NCBI GenBank assembly: GCA_023138735.1
Contig: JAGLOY010000012.1
Coordinates: 1-38,009, forward strand
Direction of reading: 5' to 3'
DNA from: Candidatus Aegiribacteria sp.
Lineage (GTDB): Bacteria > Fermentibacterota > Fermentibacteria > Fermentibacterales > JCC-6
Length of the DNA: 38,009 nucleotides
Shown here piece by piece: positions 17,717-26,597 of the stretch. The notes under the pieces were generated by a model. It was given only the letters and a program-made list of their open reading frames with translations. It was not told where the DNA came from and searched no databases. Position 1 is the first letter of the stretch, and the number at the start of each line of letters is the position of its first letter. A program made the position numbers and the translations under genes.

Positions 17717-18684
17717 TTATTCACCCCTTCAGAAGCGAATATACCCCGCAGCAGACCTGAGAAAAGAGCGCAACCTCTCCAGAAAGCGAATAGCGGTACC
17801 AACGGAACAAGTACTGGGTCGCTCCTCATTGCAGTCAGAGCAAGCGGGATCGTAGATAGAATGAAGAGACCTCCCCACAAAGCAAGGGGAAGAGAACCGG
17901 CAGACAAAAGCAGTAATGCAGGCACCAGAAGAGGGCACAGTATAATCTGAAATTTCATACATAAGGGAGTATAGGTATCGGCTCCTGCTTTGCGGGGAAA
18001 GCGTCTGAGGACCTTCATCCTCCACCTCCCCCTTGAAAACTTCATGCGGAAGTAAGCTTTCCATGTCCCGCGGTGTCTGTGAGATACTTTCCCTTCGGGC
18101 GCGAAACGAAGCAGATATCCTTCCCCAGCCATTCTATACGAAAGGTCGACATCTTCATGATCCGGGAACGGAAAGGATTCATCGAAGCCTCCCGTTCTCT
18201 CAAGCACACTTCGTCTGTATCCTGCGGAATAGGTATCAACGATATCGATGACATCGCACTTTGAAAGAAGTCTGTACCGTTCGTTGAATTCAATCTGAGC
18301 CAGCCTCTGGATTACTCTTATGCCGCCCTCTGAATAGACACCTTTCACCGCGTCAGCACCGGTGCCGAGAGCCATGACCATCTGCCGGGCCCAGTCCGGA
18401 CATGGAATACAGTCTGAATCCGTAAACAGCACCAGGTCGCCTGTAGAAGCCTTCCATCCTCTGTTCCTTGCTCCCGCAGGGCCGCAGTGCGTACCCTCAA
18501 CAACTCTGTCAGCAAAGGCGGCGACCGCCGGAGGAAGTTGTTCACCTCCGTCGAGTGATACCACGATTTCCAGGTCGTTACGTACGGTCTGCCTGTTAAG
18601 AGCTTCAAGACATTTTTCAAGATTGCAGGCATCGTTGTATGATGGTACGATTACACTGATATTTTTCGAAGGAATGCTCATCAC
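17713..18684 (-). CDS. Glycosyltransferase family 2 protein
   Basis: GT-A fold glycosyltransferase, 323 residues, probably adding a sugar to a lipid-linked intermediate at the cytoplasmic face. It begins with SVIVPSYNDACNLEKCLEAL. The DxD-like metal site is TDSD at 88-91, and the acceptor-side ED is at 177-178 (FPDHEDVDLSYRM). GPAGARNRGWKAS matches the conserved ARNxGxxxA pattern. The C-terminal third holds two hydrophobic segments (about 245-310) that likely attach it to the membrane. The start is GTG at 18684, overlapping the radical SAM stop as GTGA; the adjacent ATG at 18681 is an equally workable start. Confidence 0.9.
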   Translation of the reverse strand: MMSIPSKNISVIVPSYNDACNLEKCLEALNRQTVRNDLEIVVSLDGGEQLPPAVAAFADRVVEGTHCGPAGARNRGWKASTGDLVLFTDSDCIPCPDWARQMVMALGTGADAVKGVYSEGGIRVIQRLAQIEFNERYRLLSKCDVIDIVDTYSAGYRRSVLERTGGFDESFPFPDHEDVDLSYRMAGEGYLLRFAPEGKVSHRHRGTWKAYFRMKFSRGRWRMKVLRRFPRKAGADTYTPLCMKFQIILCPLLVPALLLLSAGSLPLALWGGLFILSTIPLALTAMRSDPVLVPLVPLFAFWRGCALFSGLLRGIFASEGVNK

Positions 18685-20132
18685 CTCTGCCTTGAATTCC
18701 TGAAAAGGTACTTTCTGAAGGTCGCATACGCACGGAATGTTCTTCTTCGTTCATCTCTGTCAAGAAGACTCTTCCATAATTTTCTAATGATGTAAAAAGG
18801 TCTCAGATAAAACCTTCTCCTTGCATAATCACAGAAGTCCACCAGTTCTGCGGAAGAAAGATTATCAGTTCTTATAACGCAGTTGTGCAGCCCCTCTTCA
18901 GTCAGCCAGTCTCTCCAGTTTTCAGCCATCAGGTTATTCGATTCATGTGCCTGGATGTACGCTTCAGTGCCCGGATAGACCATCATTGGATAGAACTGAG
19001 CCGTATCAGGGTTGATTTTCAGCGCAAGATCAAGTGTTTCTTTCATGCTCTCTCTGTCTTCACCCTGAGTGCCCACCATGAAACACCCGTGAATAAGTAT
19101 ACCCGCTTGTTTTGCGTTTTCAGCGAATTTCAGAGACATCTCGACTGTGATACCCTTTCGCATGTTAGTGAGTATTCTGTCGCTGCCGCTTTCGAAACCT
19201 ACACATACAGTTCGCAGCCCGGCCTTCCTGCAGAGCATCAGTGTCTCAAGGTCAACGTCCGCCCTCATATTGGATGTCCATGAAATATGAACTCCTTTGC
19301 CGATAAACGATTCGGCAAGTTCACGGAGACGCCCTCTGTCTACGGATATGGTATCATCCTCGAAAAACACCGCTCGAACTTCCGGCATGTTATTCTGAAC
19401 CCACAGCATCTCAGCAGTTATGTTCTCAACCGATCTTTTCCTGAATTTTCTTCCCTGCAGAGTCTGTGGGAAAACACAAAAGGAGCAGCGATGCGGACAG
19501 CCTCTTCCCCCCATAATCATCACCTGAGGGTAGAGAGCATTGGGGTTGTTGTACCTGTAAATATCAAGGTGTTTCGAGTAGGTTATACTGACAAATGGAA
19601 GCGAATCGAGGTTACTAACTTTCTCTCCATCACCTGTAAAGAGGATCTCACCGTCAGGCTGTCTCAGATATAAACCCTTAACACCGGTAGGCTCCTTACC
19701 GTCTTCAATCGACTGCGCCAGGCCAGTAAGAGGGATCTCGTATTCACCGGCGACAACAGCCGAGAACCGGCCGCCCATTTTAAGTGTATCATCCGGGAGC
19801 GCTGAGGGGTGTGTTCCAACAAGCACGACGAATCGTCCTTCCACGGTAATGGTGTCCGCAAAATGTACATCGGATTCAATGGAAGGGGTCGAAGTCTCCA
19901 CTATCACAAGAGCGGGATCGAAACGGTTGATCCGCTCAATTGTCTGCTCAATATCCAGACCGTCTGCGGGTGCATCCAGCAGATCAACTTCGTGGCCTGC
20001 CTCTTCCAGAGCTCCGGTCGCGTATGCAAGCCATATCGGGTAATAGAGCGTACCGCTCTTCGTTACAGCGGGGCTTCTCTGACCTCTGCTGTATCCTGTG
20101 ATGAAAGGCGGGTTAACTGCCGTAATTCTCAT
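18681..20132 (-). CDS. B12-binding-domain radical SAM protein
   Basis: Radical S-adenosylmethionine enzyme, 483 residues. An N-terminal cobalamin-binding-like Rossmann domain (about 25-140, with VIVETSTPSIESD and VLVGTHPSALPD) precedes the radical SAM core. The 4Fe-4S cysteines are C212, C216 and C219 in GCPHRCSFC. The core continues with AVFFEDDTISVDRGRL and CVGFESGSDRIL, and MVGTQGEDRESMKETLDLAL, typical of BchE/HpnP-like class B proteins. Substrate is unknown. Placement between a GT9 and a GT2 gene suggests modification of a sugar, lipid carrier or lipid A-like anchor. Its ATG overlaps the end of the GT9 gene by 20 bases. Confidence 0.9.
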   Translation of the reverse strand: MRITAVNPPFITGYSRGQRSPAVTKSGTLYYPIWLAYATGALEEAGHEVDLLDAPADGLDIEQTIERINRFDPALVIVETSTPSIESDVHFADTITVEGRFVVLVGTHPSALPDDTLKMGGRFSAVVAGEYEIPLTGLAQSIEDGKEPTGVKGLYLRQPDGEILFTGDGEKVSNLDSLPFVSITYSKHLDIYRYNNPNALYPQVMIMGGRGCPHRCSFCVFPQTLQGRKFRKRSVENITAEMLWVQNNMPEVRAVFFEDDTISVDRGRLRELAESFIGKGVHISWTSNMRADVDLETLMLCRKAGLRTVCVGFESGSDRILTNMRKGITVEMSLKFAENAKQAGILIHGCFMVGTQGEDRESMKETLDLALKINPDTAQFYPMMVYPGTEAYIQAHESNNLMAENWRDWLTEEGLHNCVIRTDNLSSAELVDFCDYARRRFYLRPFYIIRKLWKSLLDRDERRRTFRAYATFRKYLFRNSRQR

Positions 20133-21147
20133 TTATAACTTTCTGCAGAGCTCCCCAGACCATTTCTGTCTCGATTGCATCCATGCATATGGCCCGTTCG
20201 CGAACACAACCGGGAAACAGGCTGTTCGAATAGCAAGGTGAACAATCAACATTTCCCTGTACCGGATTGATAAGTCCTTCGGCAAACAGTGTTCCTGGTG
20301 ATGAGGGACCGAACAGCACAATTGACGGGATTCCTCTTGCCGCTGCCAGATGTGCGGTTCCGCTGTCAGCACCGAGAAATCCGTAACACTTATCGAGAAG
20401 CGCGGCTGTCTGCCCCCATGTTGTTCTTCCCGTCATATCAAGGACAACGGTCCTGCACTGTTGTTTCATTTTTTGCGCAACCTCCCTGTCATCAATTCCT
20501 CCAAGGAGAACGATATTGAATCCAGCACTGATGAGCCGATCGGCAATTATAGAGAACCTCTCGGGAAACCATCTTTTCTCAAGCACTGTATCCCGAGGAT
20601 TTTTACCTCCTCCTGGAGCAATAGCAAACAGAGGCTCAGGAAGTCGCATGTTCGAGACCCAATTACTTTCCATTTCTCTAACAGGGAATACAGAGCGCCA
20701 GTTTTCAGGAGTTACGCCGGCAGTTTTCGAATACGAATATCCTGCATAATCGGTACTGACCATCGGAAACACTTCTTCCCATTTTCCCAGTGCGACGCCC
20801 CCGGAGGATCTTACAGCCGAACCCGTGAGATACCTCACCCACCTTCTAATTGCGGGGGATCCCTGAAATACGAAGGAATCCTTCACACTCTTCAGAATCT
20901 TTCTGTTTCTCATACTCCATCGTGCAAGATTCAGAGAACCGCCAATGCCTGAATCAGGTGGTACCGGAGCAACAAATACCCGATCTATTCCTGGAAACCG
21001 CTCCCAGACTGCGGCAGCGGATTGACCGGTAAGAACCCAGTACTTTGCTTCTCTGCTCTCTACAAGTTCCCGTACAACCGGCGTGCAGAGCAGCGCATCA
21101 CCAAAGGCATGCGTTTTAACAAGAAGAACGGGAGATTCATCCCGCAT
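20113..21147 (-). CDS. Glycosyltransferase family 9 (heptosyltransferase-like)
   Basis: GT-B fold transferase of the ADP-heptose:LPS heptosyltransferase family, 344 residues. It opens with VLLVKTHAFGDALLCTPVV, which fits the family's RxxxxGDxxLxTP pattern. The C-terminal half has APGGGKNPRDTVLEKRW, then LLGGIDDRE, and the sugar-nucleotide site GADSGTAHLAAARGIPSIVLFGPSSP. A cysteine-containing segment near the end (DCSPC) is also usual for many GT9 proteins. It likely adds a heptose or related sugar to a core-like or surface glycan. It overlaps the GT39-like gene by 11 bases and the radical SAM gene by 20. Confidence 0.92.
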   Translation of the reverse strand: MRDESPVLLVKTHAFGDALLCTPVVRELVESREAKYWVLTGQSAAAVWERFPGIDRVFVAPVPPDSGIGGSLNLARWSMRNRKILKSVKDSFVFQGSPAIRRWVRYLTGSAVRSSGGVALGKWEEVFPMVSTDYAGYSYSKTAGVTPENWRSVFPVREMESNWVSNMRLPEPLFAIAPGGGKNPRDTVLEKRWFPERFSIIADRLISAGFNIVLLGGIDDREVAQKMKQQCRTVVLDMTGRTTWGQTAALLDKCYGFLGADSGTAHLAAARGIPSIVLFGPSSPGTLFAEGLINPVQGNVDCSPCYSNSLFPGCVRERAICMDAIETEMVWGALQKVINENYGS

Positions 21148-22594
21148 GTTTCAATTCCCTCCAGGTCTTATATCGCAGTACGGTGTATCTGATGCCGCAG
21201 AGGGCAATTATAGCCATGGGAGAATCGATCGCTATTCTGTGGGGAGTACCCGAAGCGGTAAGCAGGTGCATAAGCGAATATCCAGCAACAAGCGTTGCAA
21301 GGAAAAACCCTTCAGAACCATTTTCAAAGGAACATCTTACCGCTCCTCCCCAGAGGAAGAATAATACCCAGAACAGTGCCAGCAAGCCGGCAAGAGTATA
21401 GAGCGGAGAGAATGAGTTCAGAGGGAACGGTTTAAAGAATTCCACAAATCGGAGAGATATCAGCCTTATCGTCAGTACGGGATTCTCAAGCATGAAACGG
21501 ATATTCCTTTCGTACAGGATTTCGTCTCTTACCCACTCCGGCTCATCCCTGAATTCCGGAAACTCCGCAAGCTCCGGGGAGTTGAGCCTTCCGATATACT
21601 CCTCTCTTAAATCACAGTAGAGCAGCAGTGCGCCCTCCGCTTCATTCTCGAAATGATCAGTGAATATTCTTCCGTTGTACTCCCATAGATTGACCCCTCC
21701 CTGCACCGGCATAATACGGAATGTTCCGGAGATATCTCTGTTCCGCAGTCCCCATGGAAGCATCAGTATAGAAAACACCGTCAGAACAATGAGTGCTGAA
21801 ATGAAACCCCTGCTGGAAAACCACCGTTTGTCTCCCCCGGTTCCGATAACACCTTTGAATTTATCTGTAATTCTCTTCAGAACAGGTGTGAAGGGCAGTA
21901 TCAGTAATAACCAGAGCATTACAGGCAGTGCAGCGGGACGCACATAGAAAGCAAGCGCCCAGACTAATCCGGTCATGGACGCGCTGAACAGGAATCTACC
22001 GCCATCAAGGCTGCTTTTAAGTACCCTCAGAGACAGAAGAACACCAAGAAGGAAGAGAAGAGAAAAAATTGCCTGTGTTGCTGGAATTGCTTCGTAGTAG
22101 AGCTCAAACGGATTAAGCGCGAAAAACAGTCCTGCTGCATAGAGGTAGCGGCCTGACAGAAAGCGCCCAGCTATCTTAAGGCCTATCAACACGGTAATAA
22201 GCCCAAGGATCAGCTGAATACCCCTTACCGCAAGATAATTGCCGATTCCGAATACTCCAAAAATCCCGGCCATGAAAATTGCGTATCCCGGCACAAGGAA
22301 AATTGTCGGCTGCCCGGGTCTCAGGGCTCCATAATAGCCGTCTACCCTCCTGTAAAATTCAAAGGATCTACGGAACATAGGTGGAGCCTCTGCTTCCCTT
22401 TCAGGGTGCAGCATGCTTTCGGAAAGCATAAAGCCTCTTCCATTCAGAATATTCTGCGCCAGGTCAGCCTGTGTCCTGCCTTCTCCAATCAGAAAAACAC
22501 CCTGCGAAGCTGCGCCGAATACGAGTATTCGCGCAACAAGGGCAACCAGCAGAATTCTGCTTACAAGTGTCTTTTCAACCATTCGGCAAACCAT
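21137..22594 (-). CDS. GT39/PMT-like polytopic glycosyltransferase
   Basis: Integral membrane protein, 485 residues, resembling dolichyl/undecaprenyl-phosphate-sugar-dependent glycosyltransferases (PMT_2, ArnT-like). It shows about ten hydrophobic helices. The first periplasmic loop is acidic (GEGRTQADLAQNILNGRGF), where the family keeps its catalytic aspartate. RPGQPTIFLVPGYAIFM and LPWGLRNRDISG follow; the P-W-x-x-R-N element is common in these proteins. It probably adds a sugar from a polyprenyl-phosphate donor on the periplasmic side. It overlaps the deacetylase gene by 34 bases; a start at the second methionine (22582) would reduce that to 22. No strong ribosome site marks either. Confidence 0.85.
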   Translation of the reverse strand: MVCRMVEKTLVSRILLVALVARILVFGAASQGVFLIGEGRTQADLAQNILNGRGFMLSESMLHPEREAEAPPMFRRSFEFYRRVDGYYGALRPGQPTIFLVPGYAIFMAGIFGVFGIGNYLAVRGIQLILGLITVLIGLKIAGRFLSGRYLYAAGLFFALNPFELYYEAIPATQAIFSLLFLLGVLLSLRVLKSSLDGGRFLFSASMTGLVWALAFYVRPAALPVMLWLLLILPFTPVLKRITDKFKGVIGTGGDKRWFSSRGFISALIVLTVFSILMLPWGLRNRDISGTFRIMPVQGGVNLWEYNGRIFTDHFENEAEGALLLYCDLREEYIGRLNSPELAEFPEFRDEPEWVRDEILYERNIRFMLENPVLTIRLISLRFVEFFKPFPLNSFSPLYTLAGLLALFWVLFFLWGGAVRCSFENGSEGFFLATLVAGYSLMHLLTASGTPHRIAIDSPMAIIALCGIRYTVLRYKTWRELKHAG

Positions 22595-23286
22595 TCCGAC
22601 CGCATCAGCTTCAGCTCATCGGTCTGTGTTGATGCCCATACAGGTACCGCTGCCGGGTGTATGACCAGTTCAGCATCCCCATTACCTTCAATACTACCAT
22701 CAATGCTCTCGAGGTAATCCCTGCAAACGTTACCGCTTCTCGAAAATCCCAGCATCAGATCCGGCGTTCCGATGCCCCGGCTGACAGCTGATCTCACCAG
22801 TTTTCTTCCAAGCATGTCAAGAATGAAACACGAGGGTTTTCGAAACCTGTCAGGAAGGACTGCTCCCCGCACTGTTCCTACCCCGTACTCCACCGCAAGG
22901 TCAAGAATGACCTCCCTCAAGCCTGCAGCGTTGTGTACATGCTGGTGACTGTCCAGTCTCGAAACCGTAAGTCCTGCCTCCAGGATTTTCTCTATCTGGC
23001 TCCGCCACTCATTTCTGACTTTTTCAGCGTACTTTGCGCCCTTTCTGAACCATGCAGAATGTGAAGCCGGAAAACCATCCTCGACAAGAAAGGGAGGTTG
23101 AACACAGTTAAGATGTACGGATACAGCAACATCATAACTTCGGGCAAGTTCCAGAGCTTGGGGCAATTCGGAACCGGTAGCCATTATACTAAGGCAATGA
23201 ACCACACCCAGAGGAAGAAGTATTTCAGCTGCGCTGTTAACACCCGCAGCCATTCCAAGGTCATCTATAGTTACAAGCACTTTCAT
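22561..23286 (-). CDS. ChbG/YdjC-family carbohydrate deacetylase
   Basis: Metal-dependent deacetylase of the ChbG/HpnK (YdjC) family, 241 residues. Family precedents remove acetyl groups from N-acetylated sugars such as chitooligosaccharides, or act on hopanoid-linked GlcNAc. Metal-ligand motifs are intact: the DDLG at residues 8-11, VHLN with H58, and the DSHQHVH block at 112-118. Near the end HPA (in LVIHPAAVP) supplies the usual histidine. It sits between two GT39-like genes with ATGA and larger overlaps. A role in deacetylating a lipid-linked sugar, as HpnK does, is a reasonable inference; its substrate is not readable from sequence. Confidence 0.88.
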   Translation of the reverse strand: MKVLVTIDDLGMAAGVNSAAEILLPLGVVHCLSIMATGSELPQALELARSYDVAVSVHLNCVQPPFLVEDGFPASHSAWFRKGAKYAEKVRNEWRSQIEKILEAGLTVSRLDSHQHVHNAAGLREVILDLAVEYGVGTVRGAVLPDRFRKPSCFILDMLGRKLVRSAVSRGIGTPDLMLGFSRSGNVCRDYLESIDGSIEGNGDAELVIHPAAVPVWASTQTDELKLMRSEWFAEWLKRHL

Positions 23287-24608
23287 ATTTCACTTGTACC
23301 TTCGGCTGTATTGAGCCCCTTTTCCCTCCATCCCGCTCTTCGACCTGCGAAGAGTGCTGTCAGTACGATAAGAACCGTATCAACCGGGAGCCTGTACCTC
23401 ACTCCACCGTGAGCAAGCGAATGAAGACCGAGATACAGAATGAAAACACATGCAAGAAGGAGTACCCTTCCGTCCCTTCTCCGTCTGAATGCTTCCCTAA
23501 CAGCTATAAGAAGCATCGGGAAATAAATCAATAAACCCACCAGTTTCGCGACCGGGTTTTCGATTGTTCCGCCCACAGGAGAGAGGAAAAGTCCGAATCT
23601 CAGAACTGTCAGATATGAAAACAGTAATGGGTTCGAGAAGATGAATTCCTTTGCTCTATCCATTAAGAGCCGGCTTCGATCCAGCTCCGTATCAATCCCG
23701 TCCATCTGAGGGTACGCAAGCAACTCTCTTCTGTTAATACCATCTTCGATGAAACCGGGAATAGTTATCCCTTCAATGACCAGCAGGGATGGATTATTCC
23801 GCATCCACAGATTCAGTGAACCCTTTGTAGGCATAAGAACAGGACTTCCAATAACCAGCTGATTTCGGACAACCCAGGGAACGCAGCATAGTACAAAACC
23901 TGCCATGAGCATCAGCGCAGATTTCCATTTTTTCTTAACAGAGAGCCAGATAAGCTGAAGCGGTACCAGGAATACAGCGGTACTCCTGATCAGGAATAGA
24001 AGACCTGCTGCCATACCGGAAGCGAAGCCGGCTCCGGTTTTATAGGCTGATCTCAAGGTCATCAGCATGATGAGCGGAAGCAGTGAAATATGGATCATAT
24101 CCGTCATCGCGTAGGCGCTGTAATAGATGTAATAAGGATAAAGAGACCAGATCAGCGCCGCGAGCAGAGCCTGTTTTTCTCCCCAGTTCTCCGCTGTAAG
24201 TTTCCAGACTGCCCAGGCCCCAAGAAGCGCAAAAATCGAATTCAGAAAAAAGACGGCTCCTGTGGATGGTCCGGTTATCATGAAGAGAGACGCAAGAAGA
24301 AGAGGGTATCCGGGTTCGATCGAAGCTGTGGGGGTTTCAACAGGTACAATGCCGAACATGTACTCGGGGTTCCGGCTCCAGGTATTTAAGAACTCGACCT
24401 CTCTGGTCATAGTGCTTCTGAGCAGACCCATTTCCTCGCTGTAGGAAATTCCATCACCTTCTACAATCCTCCCAGCTATCGATATGTAAAATCCCTGATC
24501 CCTCGGGGGTTCGGGCAGATCCCCTCCAAGGAGGATGAACCACACGATCCTGGGCACCAGAACCGCCAGAACGATAATTGAATACCTGTATTTAAGGATC
24601 AGTTTCAT
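23283..24608 (-). CDS. GT39/PMT-like polytopic glycosyltransferase
   Basis: Second membrane glycosyltransferase of this type, 441 residues, with about ten hydrophobic helices. After the first helix the loop reads PPRDQGFYISIAGRIVEGDGISY, with the family's acidic residue (DQGFY). SIEPGYPLLLASLFMITG and CCVPWVVRNQLVIGSPV match the P-G-Y-P and P-W-x-x-R-N elements of PMT_2/ArnT-like proteins and are shared with the 21137 gene. The two are probably paralogues. They flank the deacetylase, which may act on the sugar one of them adds. ATGA overlaps on both sides. Confidence 0.86.
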   Translation of the reverse strand: MKLILKYRYSIIVLAVLVPRIVWFILLGGDLPEPPRDQGFYISIAGRIVEGDGISYSEEMGLLRSTMTREVEFLNTWSRNPEYMFGIVPVETPTASIEPGYPLLLASLFMITGPSTGAVFFLNSIFALLGAWAVWKLTAENWGEKQALLAALIWSLYPYYIYYSAYAMTDMIHISLLPLIMLMTLRSAYKTGAGFASGMAAGLLFLIRSTAVFLVPLQLIWLSVKKKWKSALMLMAGFVLCCVPWVVRNQLVIGSPVLMPTKGSLNLWMRNNPSLLVIEGITIPGFIEDGINRRELLAYPQMDGIDTELDRSRLLMDRAKEFIFSNPLLFSYLTVLRFGLFLSPVGGTIENPVAKLVGLLIYFPMLLIAVREAFRRRRDGRVLLLACVFILYLGLHSLAHGGVRYRLPVDTVLIVLTALFAGRRAGWREKGLNTAEGTSEI

Positions 24609-25801
24609 TCCTGGACCCAGACAGCTTCAGAAAGCCTCAGAGGCGGATCCTTCCTCTCCTCCAGCAATGTTATTGTATAGAAGAACTCCTGCCAGTGATA
24701 ATCTTTGTTTGCTTCCGGATCGGTAAGGGCAAGCCCCAGAAGATATGTTCCCGGCTCCAGAATATTCAGATCGATCTCGATCCTGGAACTGCTCGATCCA
24801 TGCAGACTCAGCAGAGGCTGGTTCATCTCAAGATTATTCGTTCCTATCACCGTTTCGCCATCTATCCTGTGTATCGAAAAGCCGAAAATAACATTATCAA
24901 CAATCGAAGGAAGTCGACTCTTTATCATAGTATCAATTACTATCTTCTCTCCCCTTCGGAATGTGCTGGCGGGGGCACCGCCCGCATTTCTGATGATGAC
25001 AGAATCGAACCATATTTCCCTGCTGCCCCATTCCTTCGGGGTTGCAACTGCCTCGATGTGCTTTTTCTGCGTGGTCTCAAGATATCCCGATAGAACGTCC
25101 TTCACGGCTCCGTCCATCTTTATAAGGCCTTCGTGCAGCCAGATCGCCCTTCTGCAGAGTCTTGAAACGGCTTCAAGGTCATGGGAGACGAAAATAATCG
25201 TCCTCCCCTTTTCCTGGAAATCACAAATGCGCTCGTAGCATTTATCCTGAAATCCAACATCACCGACAGCAAGCACTTCATCAATAAGCAGTATATCCGG
25301 GTCAACAGCAGTCGCCAGACTGAAACCGAGCCTCATGAACATACCGTTGGAATAGTATTTGACAGGAGTATCCATAAAACGCTCCAGCTGTGCGAAATCC
25401 GCGATTTCGGGAACCAGCTTTTTCATCTCATTTCTGTTCAATCCGAGCAGAGCACCGTTAAGCATCAGATTTTCTTCCCCGGTAAGATCCGGATGGAAAC
25501 CTACTCCCAGATCAAGAAGTGAAGCGATTCTTCCACCCGAATCCGATGTTCCCGAAGTGGGTCTGTAAATGCCTGCAAGTATTTTAAGCGTTGTTGATTT
25601 TCCGGCACCGTTGGACCCAATTACAGCAACAGACTCACCGGGTTCGATATTGAAACTGGCATCATCCAGGGCTCTGAAATGCTCTATCCTGGTTTTTCTA
25701 TTGAAGAAATTCAGCATGGTTTCCCTGAGAGTAACTGCCCTGTCGTGATAAAGCCTGTAATCCAGTGTAACGTTAGTCATGCGGATTCCACCGGGTTTCA
25801 T
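24605..25801 (-). CDS. wzt: Polysaccharide ABC exporter ATP-binding protein (Wzt-like)
   Basis: ATPase of a polysaccharide or teichoic-acid-type exporter, 398 residues. Walker A is GSNGAGKST (62-70). The signature is the degenerate KYYSNGMFMRLGFSLA, characteristic of the Wzt/TagH family, and Walker B is ILLIDEVLAVGDVGF. After about residue 250 a C-terminal beta domain of Wzt_C type follows (FRRGEKIVIDTMI, IFGFSIHRIDGETVIGTNN), which in O9a-like systems recognises the chain terminus of the exported polymer. AAGGA lies eight bases before the ATG. The permease gene ends one base upstream. Confidence 0.93.
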   Translation of the reverse strand: MKPGGIRMTNVTLDYRLYHDRAVTLRETMLNFFNRKTRIEHFRALDDASFNIEPGESVAVIGSNGAGKSTTLKILAGIYRPTSGTSDSGGRIASLLDLGVGFHPDLTGEENLMLNGALLGLNRNEMKKLVPEIADFAQLERFMDTPVKYYSNGMFMRLGFSLATAVDPDILLIDEVLAVGDVGFQDKCYERICDFQEKGRTIIFVSHDLEAVSRLCRRAIWLHEGLIKMDGAVKDVLSGYLETTQKKHIEAVATPKEWGSREIWFDSVIIRNAGGAPASTFRRGEKIVIDTMIKSRLPSIVDNVIFGFSIHRIDGETVIGTNNLEMNQPLLSLHGSSSSRIEIDLNILEPGTYLLGLALTDPEANKDYHWQEFFYTITLLEERKDPPLRLSEAVWVQE

Positions 25802-25802
25802 T

Positions 25803-26597
25803 CTATAATTCCTTTACAACCACAGGTTCGGCCTTCCTGAAAACGGCCATACCCGCAAACAGGAAAACGATTGACCATGAAGCCAGGGATATCCAGCACC
25901 ATATCGGCGGCCATGTACCCGCGTACAATATGGAATGCATGATCTCCATGAAGCCGGATATGGGATTGAATTTGAGTATCTGCATCAGGCGTTCGGATTG
26001 AATAATATCAACACCTATGGAGTCCAACGGATAAATTATCGGAGACGCGTAGAACCAGGCCAGCAGCAGAACTTCTACAAACTGTTTGACATCTCTATAG
26101 AAGACATTCCCTATTGAAAGAAGCATCGCAATTCCGGTTGTCATCATTGTCAGAAGAACAAGAGCAGGCAGTATAAGAACAATCGATAATCCAGGGTAAT
26201 GCCCGAAGATAATCAGCAGGGTTTCCAGAACCAGAAGCGCCAGCAGGAGGTGAATAAGGTTGGCTGCTACCTCAGCTGCCGGAAGTGCCATCCTTGGAAA
26301 ATAGATGCTCCTTATCAGCCTGTGATTATCAAGAAGGCTGGATGTAGAGGCGCTGAGGGATGAAGAGAAAAAATTCCACGGAAGCAGGCCTGTAAGAAGA
26401 AAAAGTGAGAAGTGCGGTATTGCGCCGCCGAACCTCAGAATTCTTGTAAATACGAAATAGTAGACCACCATACTGAAAAGTGGTTTGAGGAGAAACCAGG
26501 CAAAACCGAGTACAGACCTTTTGTACCTTACTTTAAGATCCTTTGCAACAAGGCTTTCCATGAGAAGGATCAATCTTCCTGCTTTCCATTTACTCAT
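25803..26597 (-). CDS. wzm: Polysaccharide ABC exporter permease (Wzm-like, ABC-2 type)
   Basis: Inner-membrane half of the exporter, 264 residues from the ATG at 26597. An upstream in-frame ATG (26693) would give 296 residues, but that extension lies entirely within plsY and does not look like a Wzm N-terminus, whereas MSKWKAGRLILLMESLVAKD does. A GGTGG stretch precedes the chosen ATG. Six membrane helices are expected. KDLKVRYKRSVLGFAWFLLKPL is the amphipathic and first-helix signature of the family, and YASPIIYPLD and NPISGFMEIMHSIL are also typical. Overlaps the end of plsY by 8 bases and pairs with the Wzt-like gene. Confidence 0.9.
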   Translation of the reverse strand: MSKWKAGRLILLMESLVAKDLKVRYKRSVLGFAWFLLKPLFSMVVYYFVFTRILRFGGAIPHFSLFLLTGLLPWNFFSSSLSASTSSLLDNHRLIRSIYFPRMALPAAEVAANLIHLLLALLVLETLLIIFGHYPGLSIVLILPALVLLTMMTTGIAMLLSIGNVFYRDVKQFVEVLLLAWFYASPIIYPLDSIGVDIIQSERLMQILKFNPISGFMEIMHSILYAGTWPPIWCWISLASWSIVFLFAGMAVFRKAEPVVVKEL

